Shown: positions 25,375 to 35,612, counted from the first letter of the stretch. The stretch: DNA of 64,000 bases from Enhydrobacter aerosaccus (GCA_903832005.1 CAIKZO010000114.1:62001-126000), one strand, 5' to 3'. Numbers and translations are program-made. The notes: generated by a model from the sequence alone, not told the origin.

Positions 25375-26466
25375 ATGTCCATCCGCGCGTTGATCGTGAC
25401 TATGTTGCTGGCCGCGTCTCTTCCCGCGCTGGCGCAGGAGACGGCAAAGCCCGCCACCGATTGGCCAGGCTACCAGGAAGGCGATTACGCCGTCAGCAAC
25501 TACAAATTCGTGAGCGGCGAGAGTATGCCGAGCGTGAAGCTGCATTATCGCACGATCGGCACGCCGAAGCGGAACGCGGCGGGCCAGGTGACCAACGGCG
25601 TGCTGCTGTTACAGGGCAACGCCGGCACCGGCGCGAACTGGCTGCGCCCGGGCACGGCCGACGAACTGTTCAAACACGGCCAGCCACTCGACGCGGCGAA
25701 CCACTTCATCATCATGCCCGACGCGCTGGGCCGCGGCGGATCGTCGAAGCCGTCGGATGGTCTGAAGGCCGGCTTCCCGAACTACCGATATCGCGACATG
25801 GTCGACCTGACCCACAGACTGGTCACCGACGGGCTGAAGGTTGCCCATCTGCGGCTGGTCATGGGTGGGTCGCTGGGCTGCATGCAGCAATTCCTGTGGG
25901 CCGAGTGGTATCCGGACCTGATGGACGGCACCGTCGGCCTGTCGTGCCAGCCGGTCGAGATCAGCGGCCGCAACTACATGCTGCGGCGCGCGACCATCGA
26001 CATGATCCGCAACGATCCGGCCTGGCAGGGCGGCAATTATGACAAGAGCCCGACGCTCTATGTTTACGCGGGCGGCGGCTATCTGCCCGAAAGCCCGGTG
26101 CGCATCCAGGAAGAAGCGCCGACCCTGCAGGCGTCCAAGGTGTACTACGAGAAGCGCATGGCGGAAGCGATGAAGAACGTCGATGCGAACAACTCGCTCC
26201 GCGAACTCGAATCGATCTACGACTACAGCCCCGAACCCGAATTACCGAAGATCAAGGCGCATGTACTGCTGGTCAACAACGTCGAGGACTATGCCGACCC
26301 GCCGGACCTCGGCACCGTCGAACGCGCGTTCAAGCAGATCGCGCACGGCACCTACGTGCTCACCCCCTACAGCAAGGAGACGCACGGGCATTTCACCTAT
26401 TATTACGCCTCGGTGTGGAAGCCGTATCTGGTGAAATTCATGGCCGAGCTGCCGCCGGCGCAATGA
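25375..26466 (+). CDS. secreted alpha/beta hydrolase, homoserine O-acetyltransferase (MetX)-like
   Basis: A 363-residue protein with a Sec signal peptide (first 21 residues, ending ALAQ) and a MetX-type alpha/beta-hydrolase fold. The nucleophile elbow is GGSLGCMQQ; the acid lies near VEDYADPP and the His in ETHGHFTYY. True MetX enzymes are cytoplasmic, so the signal peptide and lack of methionine genes nearby argue for a hydrolase of unknown substrate. ATG 25375 has a GGAGG site eight bases upstream. It follows the ATP-grasp gene by 47 bases on the same strand and could be cotranscribed, though a functional link is not shown. Confidence 0.85.
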   Translation: MSIRALIVTMLLAASLPALAQETAKPATDWPGYQEGDYAVSNYKFVSGESMPSVKLHYRTIGTPKRNAAGQVTNGVLLLQGNAGTGANWLRPGTADELFKHGQPLDAANHFIIMPDALGRGGSSKPSDGLKAGFPNYRYRDMVDLTHRLVTDGLKVAHLRLVMGGSLGCMQQFLWAEWYPDLMDGTVGLSCQPVEISGRNYMLRRATIDMIRNDPAWQGGNYDKSPTLYVYAGGGYLPESPVRIQEEAPTLQASKVYYEKRMAEAMKNVDANNSLRELESIYDYSPEPELPKIKAHVLLVNNVEDYADPPDLGTVERAFKQIAHGTYVLTPYSKETHGHFTYYYASVWKPYLVKFMAELPPAQ

Positions 26467-26479
26467 TGAAGCAGCCGAC

Positions 26480-26830
26480 TTATCGCCCGTAAAACGTCGA
26501 TCCGTAGTCAAACGTTATCTCTTCGTCCTTAGCCACACCTTCAATCCCGGCCACGATCCAGATTCGATCGACTTCGCGAAGGATGAAACAGTTCGGCTTG
26601 CGGCGACGGTGATTGGCATAGCGCGCCTCGTTGCCATTCGAGGCGCCGTCGATATTTTCGTTCTCGCGAAGCTCGAAGATGCAGTCGGCACCCTCTGCAA
26701 TGCGGGCTTCGGCGACCTCGTCGGAAATGCGCTCTCCGACGTACTCGATGATCTTCATGCCCCAGGGAATGTCCTCGACGGCGAACAGACCCTTGCCATG
26801 AATAGTAGACTCTCTGACAACTACGCTCAC
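26480..26830 (-). CDS. small SET-domain protein
   Basis: A 116-residue protein that is almost entirely a SET lysine-methyltransferase domain. It shows GKGLFAVEDI near the N-terminus, the SAM-binding asparagine region ARYANHRRRKPNC, and the C-terminal DEEITFDYG with the conserved Tyr. The usual NHSC element is replaced by NHRRRKPNC. The start is GTG at 26830. Stand-alone bacterial SET proteins of this size are known but their targets are mostly undefined. It converges with the MetX-like gene 13 bases away. Confidence 0.85.
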   Translation of the reverse strand: MSVVVRESTIHGKGLFAVEDIPWGMKIIEYVGERISDEVAEARIAEGADCIFELRENENIDGASNGNEARYANHRRRKPNCFILREVDRIWIVAGIEGVAKDEEITFDYGSTFYGR

Positions 26831-26896
26831 GCCCTCGTCCCCACGGCTTTCCGCCGCGTTTTATCCCGGCGTCAACGTGAAGGCCAGCGCCTGTGA

Positions 26897-27088
26897 TCAG
26901 GGCCCCAGCAGCACGACCGCGTCCGTCGGCTCAAAAGCGGTGTGCGGCAGGAAAACAACGGATGCCACAAGGGCGAGCATAAGGACCGCAAACAGACGGA
27001 GTGCAAAGGCGGCCGCCTCCCGGTCTCCGGGAAACGACACGGACAGGGATTTTGTCGGTAAAGAGCCAACTTCCTGAATGAGCGCCAT
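26897..27088 (-). CDS. small single-pass membrane protein, hypothetical
   Basis: A 63-residue protein with one clear transmembrane helix (about 30-50). The ATG at 27088 has a strong AGAGGA Shine-Dalgarno seven bases upstream. The same frame stays open upstream to a GTG at 27352 with non-shadow-like composition, so a 151-residue form is possible, but its upstream codons are less GC-rich at third positions. No family recognised. Confidence 0.5.
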   Translation of the reverse strand: MALIQEVGSLPTKSLSVSFPGDREAAAFALRLFAVLMLALVASVVFLPHTAFEPTDAVVLLGP

Positions 27089-27420
27089 TTGAGCTTCCTC
27101 TCGGATGGAGTGGGACGGTGGTTCATCTGCCGCCAGGGTCTCGCCGTGAGCATCTCGAAATCGGAACGTGTCTATCCAAGCCGCTTCATATACGGCTCCA
27201 TCCGCTTCAGTTTGACTTCGCCACCAGTAGAGTTTTGCTGCGTGTGTTTCGCGAGCCGGCGCGTCATCGCGCGACAAGTCCAGTCCATTCGCCGTCTCGA
27301 CGGCAGATATATATGACGCGCGCGCGATGTAATCGCCCGGCGCCGCGCCCACATCAAGGTTGCGTCGTTTGAACGATATTCGTTCAAGGGCTGCTCGCCC
27401 GATACGGGAGACTATCCCTC
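27089..27420. promoter_or_regulatory. intergenic region upstream of the groESL operon
   Basis: These 332 bases are relatively A/T-rich and should hold the groESL operon promoter. They contain the perfect palindrome at 27369-27387. No CIRCE element (TTAGCACTC/GAGTGCTAA) is present. A minus-strand frame is open across 27089-27352 and may extend the neighbouring small gene. I see no other gene. Confidence 0.5.
27369..27387. promoter_or_regulatory. palindromic operator candidate TTGAACGA-TAT-TCGTTCAA
   Basis: A perfect 8-base inverted repeat with a 3-base centre, 33 bases upstream of the first gene of the groESL operon. The spacing and symmetry fit a dimeric repressor site overlapping the promoter. 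It is not the HrcA/CIRCE consensus. The TTGAA half could also be read as part of a heat-shock sigma -35 element. Confidence 0.55.
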
Positions 27421-27719
27421 ATGCCGACGCGCTCGACCACGACAGCCGTGACCTTCAAGGCGCCGTTCAAGCTCTCTTCGGTCGACGGCGAACAGCCTGC
27501 CGGCACCTACAGGGTCGAGACCGACGAGGAGCAGGTCGATGGCCTGTCCTTCAGCGCCTTCCACCGCACGTCGACGACGCTCTTCCTGCCGGCCGATCCA
27601 AAGCCGGGAATGACGCGCGAGAGCGTGCAAGTCGATCCGCAGGAACTGGCCGAGGCACTGGCGGCGGATGCCGCCATGCCAGGCCTTCAACCCAACCCCA
27701 ACATTCACAAGGAAGCGTT

Positions 27720-27723
<4 letters not shown>
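27421..27723 (+). CDS. hypothetical 100-residue protein heading the groESL operon
   Basis: A small, acidic, soluble protein. It opens with a Thr-rich stretch, then an [16 protein letters not shown] beta-rich segment, and closes with a helical acidic tail. The ATG at 27421 has GGGAG ten bases upstream. Its stop overlaps the groES ATG as ATGA, so it is translated with the chaperonin genes. I do not recognise a family. Confidence 0.75.
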
Positions 27724-29721
<1,998 letters not shown>

Positions 29722-29752
29722 ACTCCGCTCCTCCGACAAACGAAGACAGCAG

Positions 29753-29778
29753 GGCGACCCGGCAACGGGTCGCCTTTT
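29753..29778 (+). terminator. intrinsic terminator after groEL
   Basis: A perfect 9-bp stem (GGCGACCCG/CGGGTCGCC) closed by a GCAA tetraloop and followed directly by TTTT. It ends the groESL transcript. Confidence 0.9.
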
Positions 29779-29812
29779 GCTTGTCCACCAGGAAGAATGA
29801 TGATGCCCGGCG

Positions 29813-30475
29813 TCAGCCCGTGATGGCGGCCCTGATGCGATCGACCGCGGTATCGGGCGCGGTGAGCACCGGTGTCTCGATCGCGGCGGTGACGGCCGCC
29901 AGCGCGCGCGACGTCGAGAAGTGCGCGAGCATGATGGCGTCGCAATGCGCGAGCTCGGGCGCCCGCGCGGCGATCAGCGTATTGTGCCGGTCGGCGTCGC
30001 CCTTGCGCAACGCGTCCATGGCCCCCTCGACGACGATGGTCTCGAGCGTCGCCTGGGCGCCTGCTTCGGCGACAAACTGCTCGAACTCCTCCGTCATGGT
30101 CAGCACCGACGGCGCGAAGGTCGCGAGCATGCCGATCCGCCGCCCCCGGCCGATCGCCTCCCGGAACATCGCTTCGTTGGGCTTCAGCACGGGCACAGGC
30201 AGTTCCTTTGCCATGCGCTCGATTGCCGGCCCGAACGCCGAACAGGTGACGAGGATCGCCTCGGCGCCGAGGCGATGCGCGTAGACGCCGAGCTCGACGA
30301 AGCGCTCGAACATGCGCGGCGTCAGGTCATGGTCCTTGGCGCGATCGACCGACAGCGAGGAGTCGAGCATGTCGACGGCCTCGGCCTCGGGCCAGCGCGT
30401 GGCAAAGGCACGCTGGATGGGTTCCACGGCGACGGGTGTGCCATGCAGGAGGACGACGCGAGGCTTCTTCGACAT
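29813..30475 (-). CDS. Asp/Glu/hydantoin racemase-family protein
   Basis: A 220-residue protein of the racemase/decarboxylase superfamily. The first active-site cysteine is present in LVTCSAFGPAIE. At the second site, IMLAHFSTSRA has no cysteine, so a two-base racemase mechanism is unlikely as drawn; decarboxylase-type relatives use one cysteine. The ATG is at 30475. It is followed downstream by the groEL terminator region and preceded by a binding-protein-like gene 30 bases away on the same strand. Substrate unknown. Confidence 0.8.
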   Translation of the reverse strand: MSKKPRVVLLHGTPVAVEPIQRAFATRWPEAEAVDMLDSSLSVDRAKDHDLTPRMFERFVELGVYAHRLGAEAILVTCSAFGPAIERMAKELPVPVLKPNEAMFREAIGRGRRIGMLATFAPSVLTMTEEFEQFVAEAGAQATLETIVVEGAMDALRKGDADRHNTLIAARAPELAHCDAIMLAHFSTSRALAAVTAAIETPVLTAPDTAVDRIRAAITG

Positions 30476-30505
30476 GCGGCCAGTCTTTCGAAAAGGAGAG
30501 CGTTT

Positions 30506-31216
30506 TCAGGAATGCGTCAGGCGGGATACCAGACCACCGTCGCCGTAGGCCTTGGCCGCGGCGGGAGAGGCGAGCAGCGCCATCAGCGCGGCGGCACCGT
30601 CGGGGTTCGCGGCATCGGCAAAGATGGCGGCATCGAAGGTAGAGACGGTCTGGACCTCCGCAGGAAATGGACCGGCAACGGCAACGCCGGGGACCGACAT
30701 CAGTTCGCTCACCTGCTGGATCGCAATGTCGGCCTCGCCGCTCGCGACCTTCTCGCCAGTGAAGCCCATCGGGATCGCGACGGCGCGCGCGAGGACCTCC
30801 GCGGCGATACCCAGCCGCTCGACCAGTCCGGTGAAGTAGATGCCGCTCGCACCCGCCCGGGAGTAGGCTACCGCCCGCGCACCGACCAGCGTCCGCTTGA
30901 ACGCCTCGACCGTCGAGACGTCGGGCTTCGGCGCACCCTCGCGGACGCCGACGCCCAGGATCGAGTCGGCGAGACAGACGCGGGTCTCGGGACGCACGAT
31001 GCGGTCGGCGCAGAGCTTGTCCATGGAGCCGTTGATGGCGATGACCACGTCGGCGTGCTGGCCTTCGGCGATCGACTTCATGATGGCGGTGGTCGGACGC
31101 CAGTCGATCTCCAGGCGATAGGGCGATGCGGCCTCGAAGGCCGGTTTCAGCCAGCGATTGACGGCCACCTCGAGGGCGAGACCGCTCATGACGGCGACAG
31201 ACGACGGCAATGCCAC
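30506..31216 (-). CDS. periplasmic-binding-protein-like protein lacking a signal peptide
   Basis: A 236-residue type II binding-protein fold resembling molybdate/sulfate ModA-like proteins: HADVVIAINGSMDKL and the hinge-like AYSRAGASGIYF region followed by GEADIAIQQVSEL. No signal peptide is visible from the GTG at 31216, nor from ATG 31189. Either it acts in the cytoplasm or the start lies elsewhere. No ABC permease or ATPase is adjacent. It precedes the racemase-like gene by 30 bases and could be cotranscribed with it. Confidence 0.75.
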   Translation of the reverse strand: MALPSSVAVMSGLALEVAVNRWLKPAFEAASPYRLEIDWRPTTAIMKSIAEGQHADVVIAINGSMDKLCADRIVRPETRVCLADSILGVGVREGAPKPDVSTVEAFKRTLVGARAVAYSRAGASGIYFTGLVERLGIAAEVLARAVAIPMGFTGEKVASGEADIAIQQVSELMSVPGVAVAGPFPAEVQTVSTFDAAIFADAANPDGAAALMALLASPAAAKAYGDGGLVSRLTHS

Positions 31217-31285
31217 TGGAACTCACTCCCCACACAACGACACGGCCAATATAGCGCGATGCAGTCGTGGCGGGCGGCAAAAGAG

Positions 31286-31361
31286 TGGTGCCCCGGGACG
31301 GAATCGAACCGCCGACCCCATCATTACGAATGACGTGCTCTACCAGCTGAGCTACCGGGGC
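31286..31361 (-). tRNA. tRNA-Thr (CGT)
   Basis: A 76-base tRNA on the minus strand, with a 7-bp acceptor stem GCCCCGG/CCGGGGC, D-arm AGCTCAGCTGGTAGAGC, anticodon loop TTCGTAA giving anticodon CGT, TTCGATTC T-loop, and an encoded CCA end. Confidence 0.97.
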
Positions 31362-31430
31362 AACGGGGCGGGTTTAAAGAAAAGCCCGGGGCCGCGCAAG
31401 GCGGCGTTTGACCCGCTATAAAGGCCGGCG

Positions 31431-32858
31431 ATGACGACATTTCTCGCCCTTCTGCCTTTCCTGCTGGTCCTCGGACTGCTGGCGTCCGGCCGAGCCGGCG
31501 CCCTGGCGGCGGGCATCCTGGGGCTGGTGGCGACGATCGTGGTCTCCGGCGCTTCGATTTCGCTGCTGGCGCGCGAGATCCCGGCCGGCCTGTGGCTGTC
31601 CTGGCAGGTGGTCGCGATCATCGCCACGGGCATCTTCTTCCATCGCTGCCAGCAGGCGCGCGGCGCGGCGGCCGCCGGGGCGGCACTCGAGGCCAACCCG
31701 CGCCGGCTCTGGGCGGTGTGCTTCCTGATCGCGCCCTTCGCCGAGTCGGTCACCGGCTTCGGCGTGGGCTACATGATCGCGCTGGCCGCCCTGCAGCGGC
31801 TCGGACTACGCGGCCTGCCGGCGCTGCTGCTCGGCCTCTACAGCCAGAGCCTGGTACCGTGGGGCGCGCTCGCCATCGGCACGACAGTCGGCGCCACCCT
31901 GGCCGGCCTCACGCCCAACCAGCTGGGCCTCAGTTCGGCGCTGCTTCAGGTGCCGATGCATGCGCTCTACCTCCTGCTCTACTGGCGCTTCGCCGCCGAA
32001 GCGGGCGTGCGCGTGTCGTTCGCGCAGAAGCTCGACGACGTTGCCTGGACGATCGCACTTCTGGCGCTGGTCTGGCTCGCCAACCGCTACGGCGACGTCG
32101 AGATCGCGGGCGCAGCGCCGACGGCGGTGCTGGCGGCGCTGCGCTTCTGGCGCGACGAACGGCCGGATGGAAGCCGCGTGCGCGCGGCGCTACGCATCAA
32201 CGCGCCGTACGTGGCCCTGACGATCGCACTCTGCGCCACACGCCTCGTGCCGCCGTTGCGCGACTTCCTGAAGCCGCTGTGGGCCTTCCGCCCCTACGAC
32301 AACCAGCCCGCCTTCGCGCCGCTCTATGCGCCGAGCTTCTGGCTGCTGTCGATCGGCGTGATCGTCGTGCTGTTGGCGCGCGCCTCGCTGGGCAAGGTCA
32401 TGGCCGAGACGGCGAAGGGCGCGTGGCGTGCCTGTGCCGTGACTTTGGCTTTCGTGCTGATGGCCGAACTCTATGTCGGCTCCGGCATGGCCGCTGAGAT
32501 CGCCGAGGCGATGCGCGCCACCGTCGGCCGAGGTGCCGCCGTCGCGGTACCGTTGTTCGCGGGCGTCGGCGGCTTCCTCACCGGCGGCGGCTCGGCCGCC
32601 AACGCCATGCTGATGCCCATGGTGACGGCACTGGCCCGCGCGCTCACGCTCGACCCGGCCTGGATCGCGGCCATCCAGAACAGCGTCTGCACCAACCTCA
32701 CGATGCTGTCGCCGATCCGCATCTCGATGGGCGCTGCCCTCCTGTCGCTGGTCGCGTCCGACGGCATGCTCTACCGGCGGGCCTGGCCTCTCGCCGTTCC
32801 GCCGCTCGTCGTGGGAATGGCAGCGGTCGCGCTGCTGCTCTATGCTCCGGCCTCTTGA
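31431..32858 (+). CDS. lactate-permease (LctP) family transporter
   Basis: A 475-residue polytopic membrane protein, hydrophobic almost throughout. LctP-family signatures include PFAESVTGFGVGY in the first half and FLTGGGSAANAMLMP in the second, arranged as in a duplicated transporter. It probably imports L-lactate, glycolate or another monocarboxylate. ATG 31431 begins 69 bases after the tRNA gene (on the other strand). The following dehydrogenase starts 18 bases downstream, suggesting one operon for uptake and oxidation of a hydroxy or branched acid. Confidence 0.88.
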   Translation: MTTFLALLPFLLVLGLLASGRAGALAAGILGLVATIVVSGASISLLAREIPAGLWLSWQVVAIIATGIFFHRCQQARGAAAAGAALEANPRRLWAVCFLIAPFAESVTGFGVGYMIALAALQRLGLRGLPALLLGLYSQSLVPWGALAIGTTVGATLAGLTPNQLGLSSALLQVPMHALYLLLYWRFAAEAGVRVSFAQKLDDVAWTIALLALVWLANRYGDVEIAGAAPTAVLAALRFWRDERPDGSRVRAALRINAPYVALTIALCATRLVPPLRDFLKPLWAFRPYDNQPAFAPLYAPSFWLLSIGVIVVLLARASLGKVMAETAKGAWRACAVTLAFVLMAELYVGSGMAAEIAEAMRATVGRGAAVAVPLFAGVGGFLTGGGSAANAMLMPMVTALARALTLDPAWIAAIQNSVCTNLTMLSPIRISMGAALLSLVASDGMLYRRAWPLAVPPLVVGMAAVALLLYAPAS

Positions 32859-32876
32859 AAATCGGAGGATATGACG

Positions 32877-33746
32877 ATGGCGAAGGTGGCATTTCTGGGT
32901 CTGGGCGTGATGGGCTTTCCGATGGCGGGGCATCTCGCCGCCAAGGGCCATGACGTGACCGTCTACAACAGGACCTTCGCCAAGGCCGAGGCCTGGACCC
33001 AGAAGCACAAGGGCAAGGCCGCGAAGACTCCCAAGGAAGCCGCGGCTGGCCAGGAGATCGTGTTCTGCTGCGTCGGCAACGACGACGACCTGCGCTCGGT
33101 CGTGCTCGGTCCCGACGGCGCCTTCGCCGGCATGGGCAAGGGCACGATCTTCTTCGACAACACCACCGCCTCGGCCGACATCGCGCGCGAGCTCCATGCC
33201 GCGGGCAAGAAACTCGGCATCGACTTCATCGACGCACCGGTGTCCGGCGGACAGGCCGGCGCCGAGAACGGCCAGCTCACCGTGATGTGCGGCGGTGAAC
33301 AGGCGCCGTTCGACAAGGCCAAGCCGGTGGCCGACTCCTTCTCGAAGGCCGTCACCCTGATCGGCCCGCCGGGCGCGGGCCAGGTCACCAAGATGATGAA
33401 CCAGATGTGCATCGCCGGTATCGTGCAGGGCTTGGCCGAAGCGCTGAACCTCGGCCAGCGTGCCGGCCTCGATATGGAGAAGGCGCTGGGCGCGATCTCC
33501 AAGGGCGCCGCGCAAAGCTGGCAGATGGAGAACCGCTGGCAGAACATGGTCGCCGGCAAGTTCGAGTACGGCTTCGCCGTCGACTGGATGCGCAAGGATC
33601 TCGGCATCGCCATGTCCGAAGGCAAGCGCCAGAAGGCCGGCATGCCGCTGGTGGCGCTGGTCGACCAATTCTACGAGCGCGTGCAGGCCCGTGGCGGCGG
33701 CCGCTGGGATACCTCCAGCCTGATCCAGCCGCTGCAGAAGCCGTGA
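32877..33746 (+). CDS. 3-hydroxyisobutyrate dehydrogenase-family NAD(P) oxidoreductase
   Basis: A 289-residue beta-hydroxyacid dehydrogenase. Nucleotide-binding GLGVMGFPMAGHL opens the protein, substrate-binding DAPVSGGQAGAENG lies mid-protein, and the catalytic Lys falls in GAGQVTKMMNQ. Of two nearby ATGs, 32877 has GGAGG eight bases upstream, whereas the one at 32871 lies two bases from it. The stop overlaps the GST start as GTGA. The exact substrate (3-hydroxyisobutyrate, tartronate semialdehyde or another) is not resolved. Confidence 0.9.
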   Translation: MAKVAFLGLGVMGFPMAGHLAAKGHDVTVYNRTFAKAEAWTQKHKGKAAKTPKEAAAGQEIVFCCVGNDDDLRSVVLGPDGAFAGMGKGTIFFDNTTASADIARELHAAGKKLGIDFIDAPVSGGQAGAENGQLTVMCGGEQAPFDKAKPVADSFSKAVTLIGPPGAGQVTKMMNQMCIAGIVQGLAEALNLGQRAGLDMEKALGAISKGAAQSWQMENRWQNMVAGKFEYGFAVDWMRKDLGIAMSEGKRQKAGMPLVALVDQFYERVQARGGGRWDTSSLIQPLQKP

Positions 33747-34372
33747 CCATCAAGGTCTACGGCCGTGCCGGCTGGGGCTCGGCGATCGTGGAGGCGCAGC
33801 TTGCCTGGTATGGGCTCGCCTTCACCGTCGAGCCGGTCGGCGACATGCTGCGGGACCCGGAAGCGCGCAAGAAGATCGAGGGCATCAACCCGCTGGCGCA
33901 GCTACCGACGCTGGTGATGCCCGACGGCACGATGATGAGCGAGAGTGCGGCGATCACGCTCCTGTTGGCCGACATCACGGGCAAGGACACGTTGGTGCCC
34001 CGCCCGCAGGCCGCCGAACGCGCGCCGTTCCTGCGCTGGCTCGTGTTCATCGTCGCCAACATCTACCCGACCTTCACCTACGCCGACGTGCCCGCGCGCT
34101 TCGTCGAGGTCGAGGCCGCGCAAGCGCCGTTCGTGAAGACGATCGATGCCTATCGCCAGAAGCTGTGGCGCCAGCTCGAAGGCGCGGCGGCTGGGCCGTG
34201 GTTCCTGGGCGAGCGCTTCTCCGCGCTCGACCTCTTCATCGCCGTCATGACCCACTGGGGTCCGAAGCGCCCCTGGTTCGAGCAGGAGACGCCGCGCCTG
34301 TTCGCCATCGCGCGCCGCGCCGATGCCCTGCCCGAACTGGCTGAAACCTGGCGAAGGAACTGGCCGACATGA
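33743..34372 (+). CDS. glutathione S-transferase family protein
   Basis: A 209-residue GST. The thioredoxin-like N-terminal half has NPLAQLPTLVMPDG and SESAAITLLLAD, the glutathione-binding cis-Pro and Ser-Glu motifs; the C-terminal half is helical, with FLGERFSALDLFIAV. It starts at GTG 33743, overlapping the dehydrogenase stop, and its own stop overlaps the next ATG. The tight coupling suggests action in the same pathway. Confidence 0.9.
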   Translation: MTIKVYGRAGWGSAIVEAQLAWYGLAFTVEPVGDMLRDPEARKKIEGINPLAQLPTLVMPDGTMMSESAAITLLLADITGKDTLVPRPQAAERAPFLRWLVFIVANIYPTFTYADVPARFVEVEAAQAPFVKTIDAYRQKLWRQLEGAAAGPWFLGERFSALDLFIAVMTHWGPKRPWFEQETPRLFAIARRADALPELAETWRRNWPT

Positions 34373-35043
34373 GCTGCATCGGCATCGTGGGCGGCCTGGG
34401 CGTGGGCGCCACCCTGCACTACTACGAGAAGATCACGACAGCCTGCACCGCGCGCGGGTTCGTGCCCAGCCTCCTGATCAACCACGCCGACGCCAACACC
34501 GGCCAGGTCTTCATCCGCGCCGGCCGCCTCGACCAACTGGGCGACTATCTCGCGCCCTACATCGACCAGCTGGCGACCGGTGGCGCCGAGGCTGTCGCCA
34601 TCCCGGCCGTCACGCCGCACATCGCCATCGCCGAGATCAAGGCGCGCACCAAGGTGCCGCTGATCAACATCATGGAAACGCTCGCCGCGGAGCTGCGCGC
34701 CAGGCAGGTGAAGCGGGTCGCGCTGTTCGGCACCATCTACACCATGCAGGGCAGCCTGTGGGGCCAGATGGCGGCGGCGGAGATCGTGAAGCCGCAGCCC
34801 GACGAGATGAAGTTCCTGGGCGACGCCTACCAGCGCCTGCTCGACACACGCATGCCCGCGCCCGGCGACGTCGACCGCTTCCGCGAGATCGCGGCCCGGC
34901 TTCAGAAGCAGGACGGCGTCGAAGTGATCCTGCTGGCCGGCACCGACCTCACCGTGATCTTCGACGAGGCGACCGCGGGCTTTCCCTGCATCGACGTGGC
35001 GCGGCCGCAGATCGACGAGATCGTCCGCCGGCTTGTCGCCTAG
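34369..35043 (+). CDS. Asp/Glu racemase-family protein lacking both catalytic cysteines
   Basis: A 224-residue protein that aligns with aspartate/glutamate racemases through GIVGGLGVGATLHYYEKI at the start. The usual cysteine motifs are altered: the first site (CNT-H) reads IPAVTPH, and the second (LGCTE) reads LLAGTDLT. Family members such as YgeA lack one cysteine; absence of both predicts either loss of racemase activity or a different reaction. The ATG overlaps the GST stop (ATGA), placing it fourth in the permease-dehydrogenase-GST operon. Confidence 0.85.
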   Translation: MSCIGIVGGLGVGATLHYYEKITTACTARGFVPSLLINHADANTGQVFIRAGRLDQLGDYLAPYIDQLATGGAEAVAIPAVTPHIAIAEIKARTKVPLINIMETLAAELRARQVKRVALFGTIYTMQGSLWGQMAAAEIVKPQPDEMKFLGDAYQRLLDTRMPAPGDVDRFREIAARLQKQDGVEVILLAGTDLTVIFDEATAGFPCIDVARPQIDEIVRRLVA

Positions 35044-35060
35044 GCCCTTGTCTCACAAAA

Positions 35061-35080
35061 TGTCCCAAAATCCTGGGACA
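35061..35080. terminator. short hairpin after the racemase-like gene
   Basis: TGTCCCA, six-base loop, TGGGACA: a 7-bp perfect stem 17 bases after the stop at 35043. No U-tract follows, so termination activity is uncertain. Confidence 0.4.
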
Positions 35081-35148
35081 CCTCGGATGCCGATGGCACA
35101 AGGGTTTCAGGCGATTTGTCTCCATTTCCGCCACCCCTCCCTTGTGAT

Positions 35149-35173
35149 TCACACGTGTAAAAGGCACGTGTGA
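35149..35173. terminator. hairpin at a convergent gene junction
   Basis: A perfect 9-bp inverted repeat, TCACACGTG and CACGTGTGA, around a seven-base loop. It lies between convergent genes ending at 35043 and 35188 and may act as a bidirectional terminator or a protein-binding site. Confidence 0.45.
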
Positions 35174-35187
35174 TCCCGGGCCCGGCG

Positions 35188-35442
35188 CTAGAACACCGCC
35201 CGCACGCCCACGATCTCGCCGAGGCAGCGGCCGACGTGATCGGCCGTCTCGGGCGCCAGGCCCTCGACTTCGATCTCGACGTTGAGCGCATCGGCATCGG
35301 CCTGGGCGAAGACCCGCGCCGGCACGAGGCCGCGCTTGGCCAGAAGCTCCAATGCGCGTGGCAGCACGCCGGGTTCGGCATCGGCTTCGAAACAGTAGCG
35401 GACGGTGGAGGAATTACGCTTGAGCGCGAGCACGGACGACAT
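35188..35442 (-). CDS. ACT-domain small protein
   Basis: An 84-residue protein that is a single ACT-like regulatory domain: VRYCFEADAEPGVLPRALELLAKRG gives the beta-alpha start, followed by VEIEVEGL and a closing helix and strand. It resembles the regulatory subunit of acetolactate synthase (IlvM-like), but no large subunit is nearby. It is monocistronic and divergent from the metallohydrolase gene. It may sense an amino acid; the ligand is unknown. Confidence 0.75.
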   Translation of the reverse strand: MSSVLALKRNSSTVRYCFEADAEPGVLPRALELLAKRGLVPARVFAQADADALNVEIEVEGLAPETADHVGRCLGEIVGVRAVF

Positions 35443-35479
35443 GGAATGACTCCTCGAAAAACGGACGAATAGCGACGGG

Positions 35480-35500
35480 CCGGTTTGCAGTGCAAACCGG
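35480..35500. promoter_or_regulatory. 21-base perfect palindrome in a divergent promoter region
   Basis: CCGGTTTGCA-G-TGCAAACCGG has 10-base arms and a one-base centre. It lies 38 bases upstream of the ACT-domain start and 112 bases upstream of the metallohydrolase start. Such symmetry suggests a repressor operator; an RNA hairpin in either leader is the alternative. Confidence 0.6.
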
Positions 35501-35537
35501 GGTGCTAATTCGCCGAATGAGGAGGTCCATGCGGGCC

Positions 35538-35551
35538 ATAGTGGCCACTAT
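35538..35551. promoter_or_regulatory. 14-base palindrome ATAGTGG/CCACTAT
   Basis: A second perfect palindrome in the same divergent region, 61 bases upstream of the metallohydrolase ATG. It may be an operator for that gene. Confidence 0.45.
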
Positions 35552-35612
35552 AGCGCCATCGGCCGGCGGCAGGCTACCCTCCCACCAACGGCTTCCCGGG
35601 AAGGAAACAAAA

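Noticed and set aside
25375..26466. Annotation as metX (methionine biosynthesis).
   Set aside because: The protein has a secretion signal and no methionine genes lie nearby, so only the fold is claimed.
27089..27420. A CIRCE heat-shock element upstream of groES.
   Set aside because: Neither half of the CIRCE consensus is present; the palindrome found has a different sequence.
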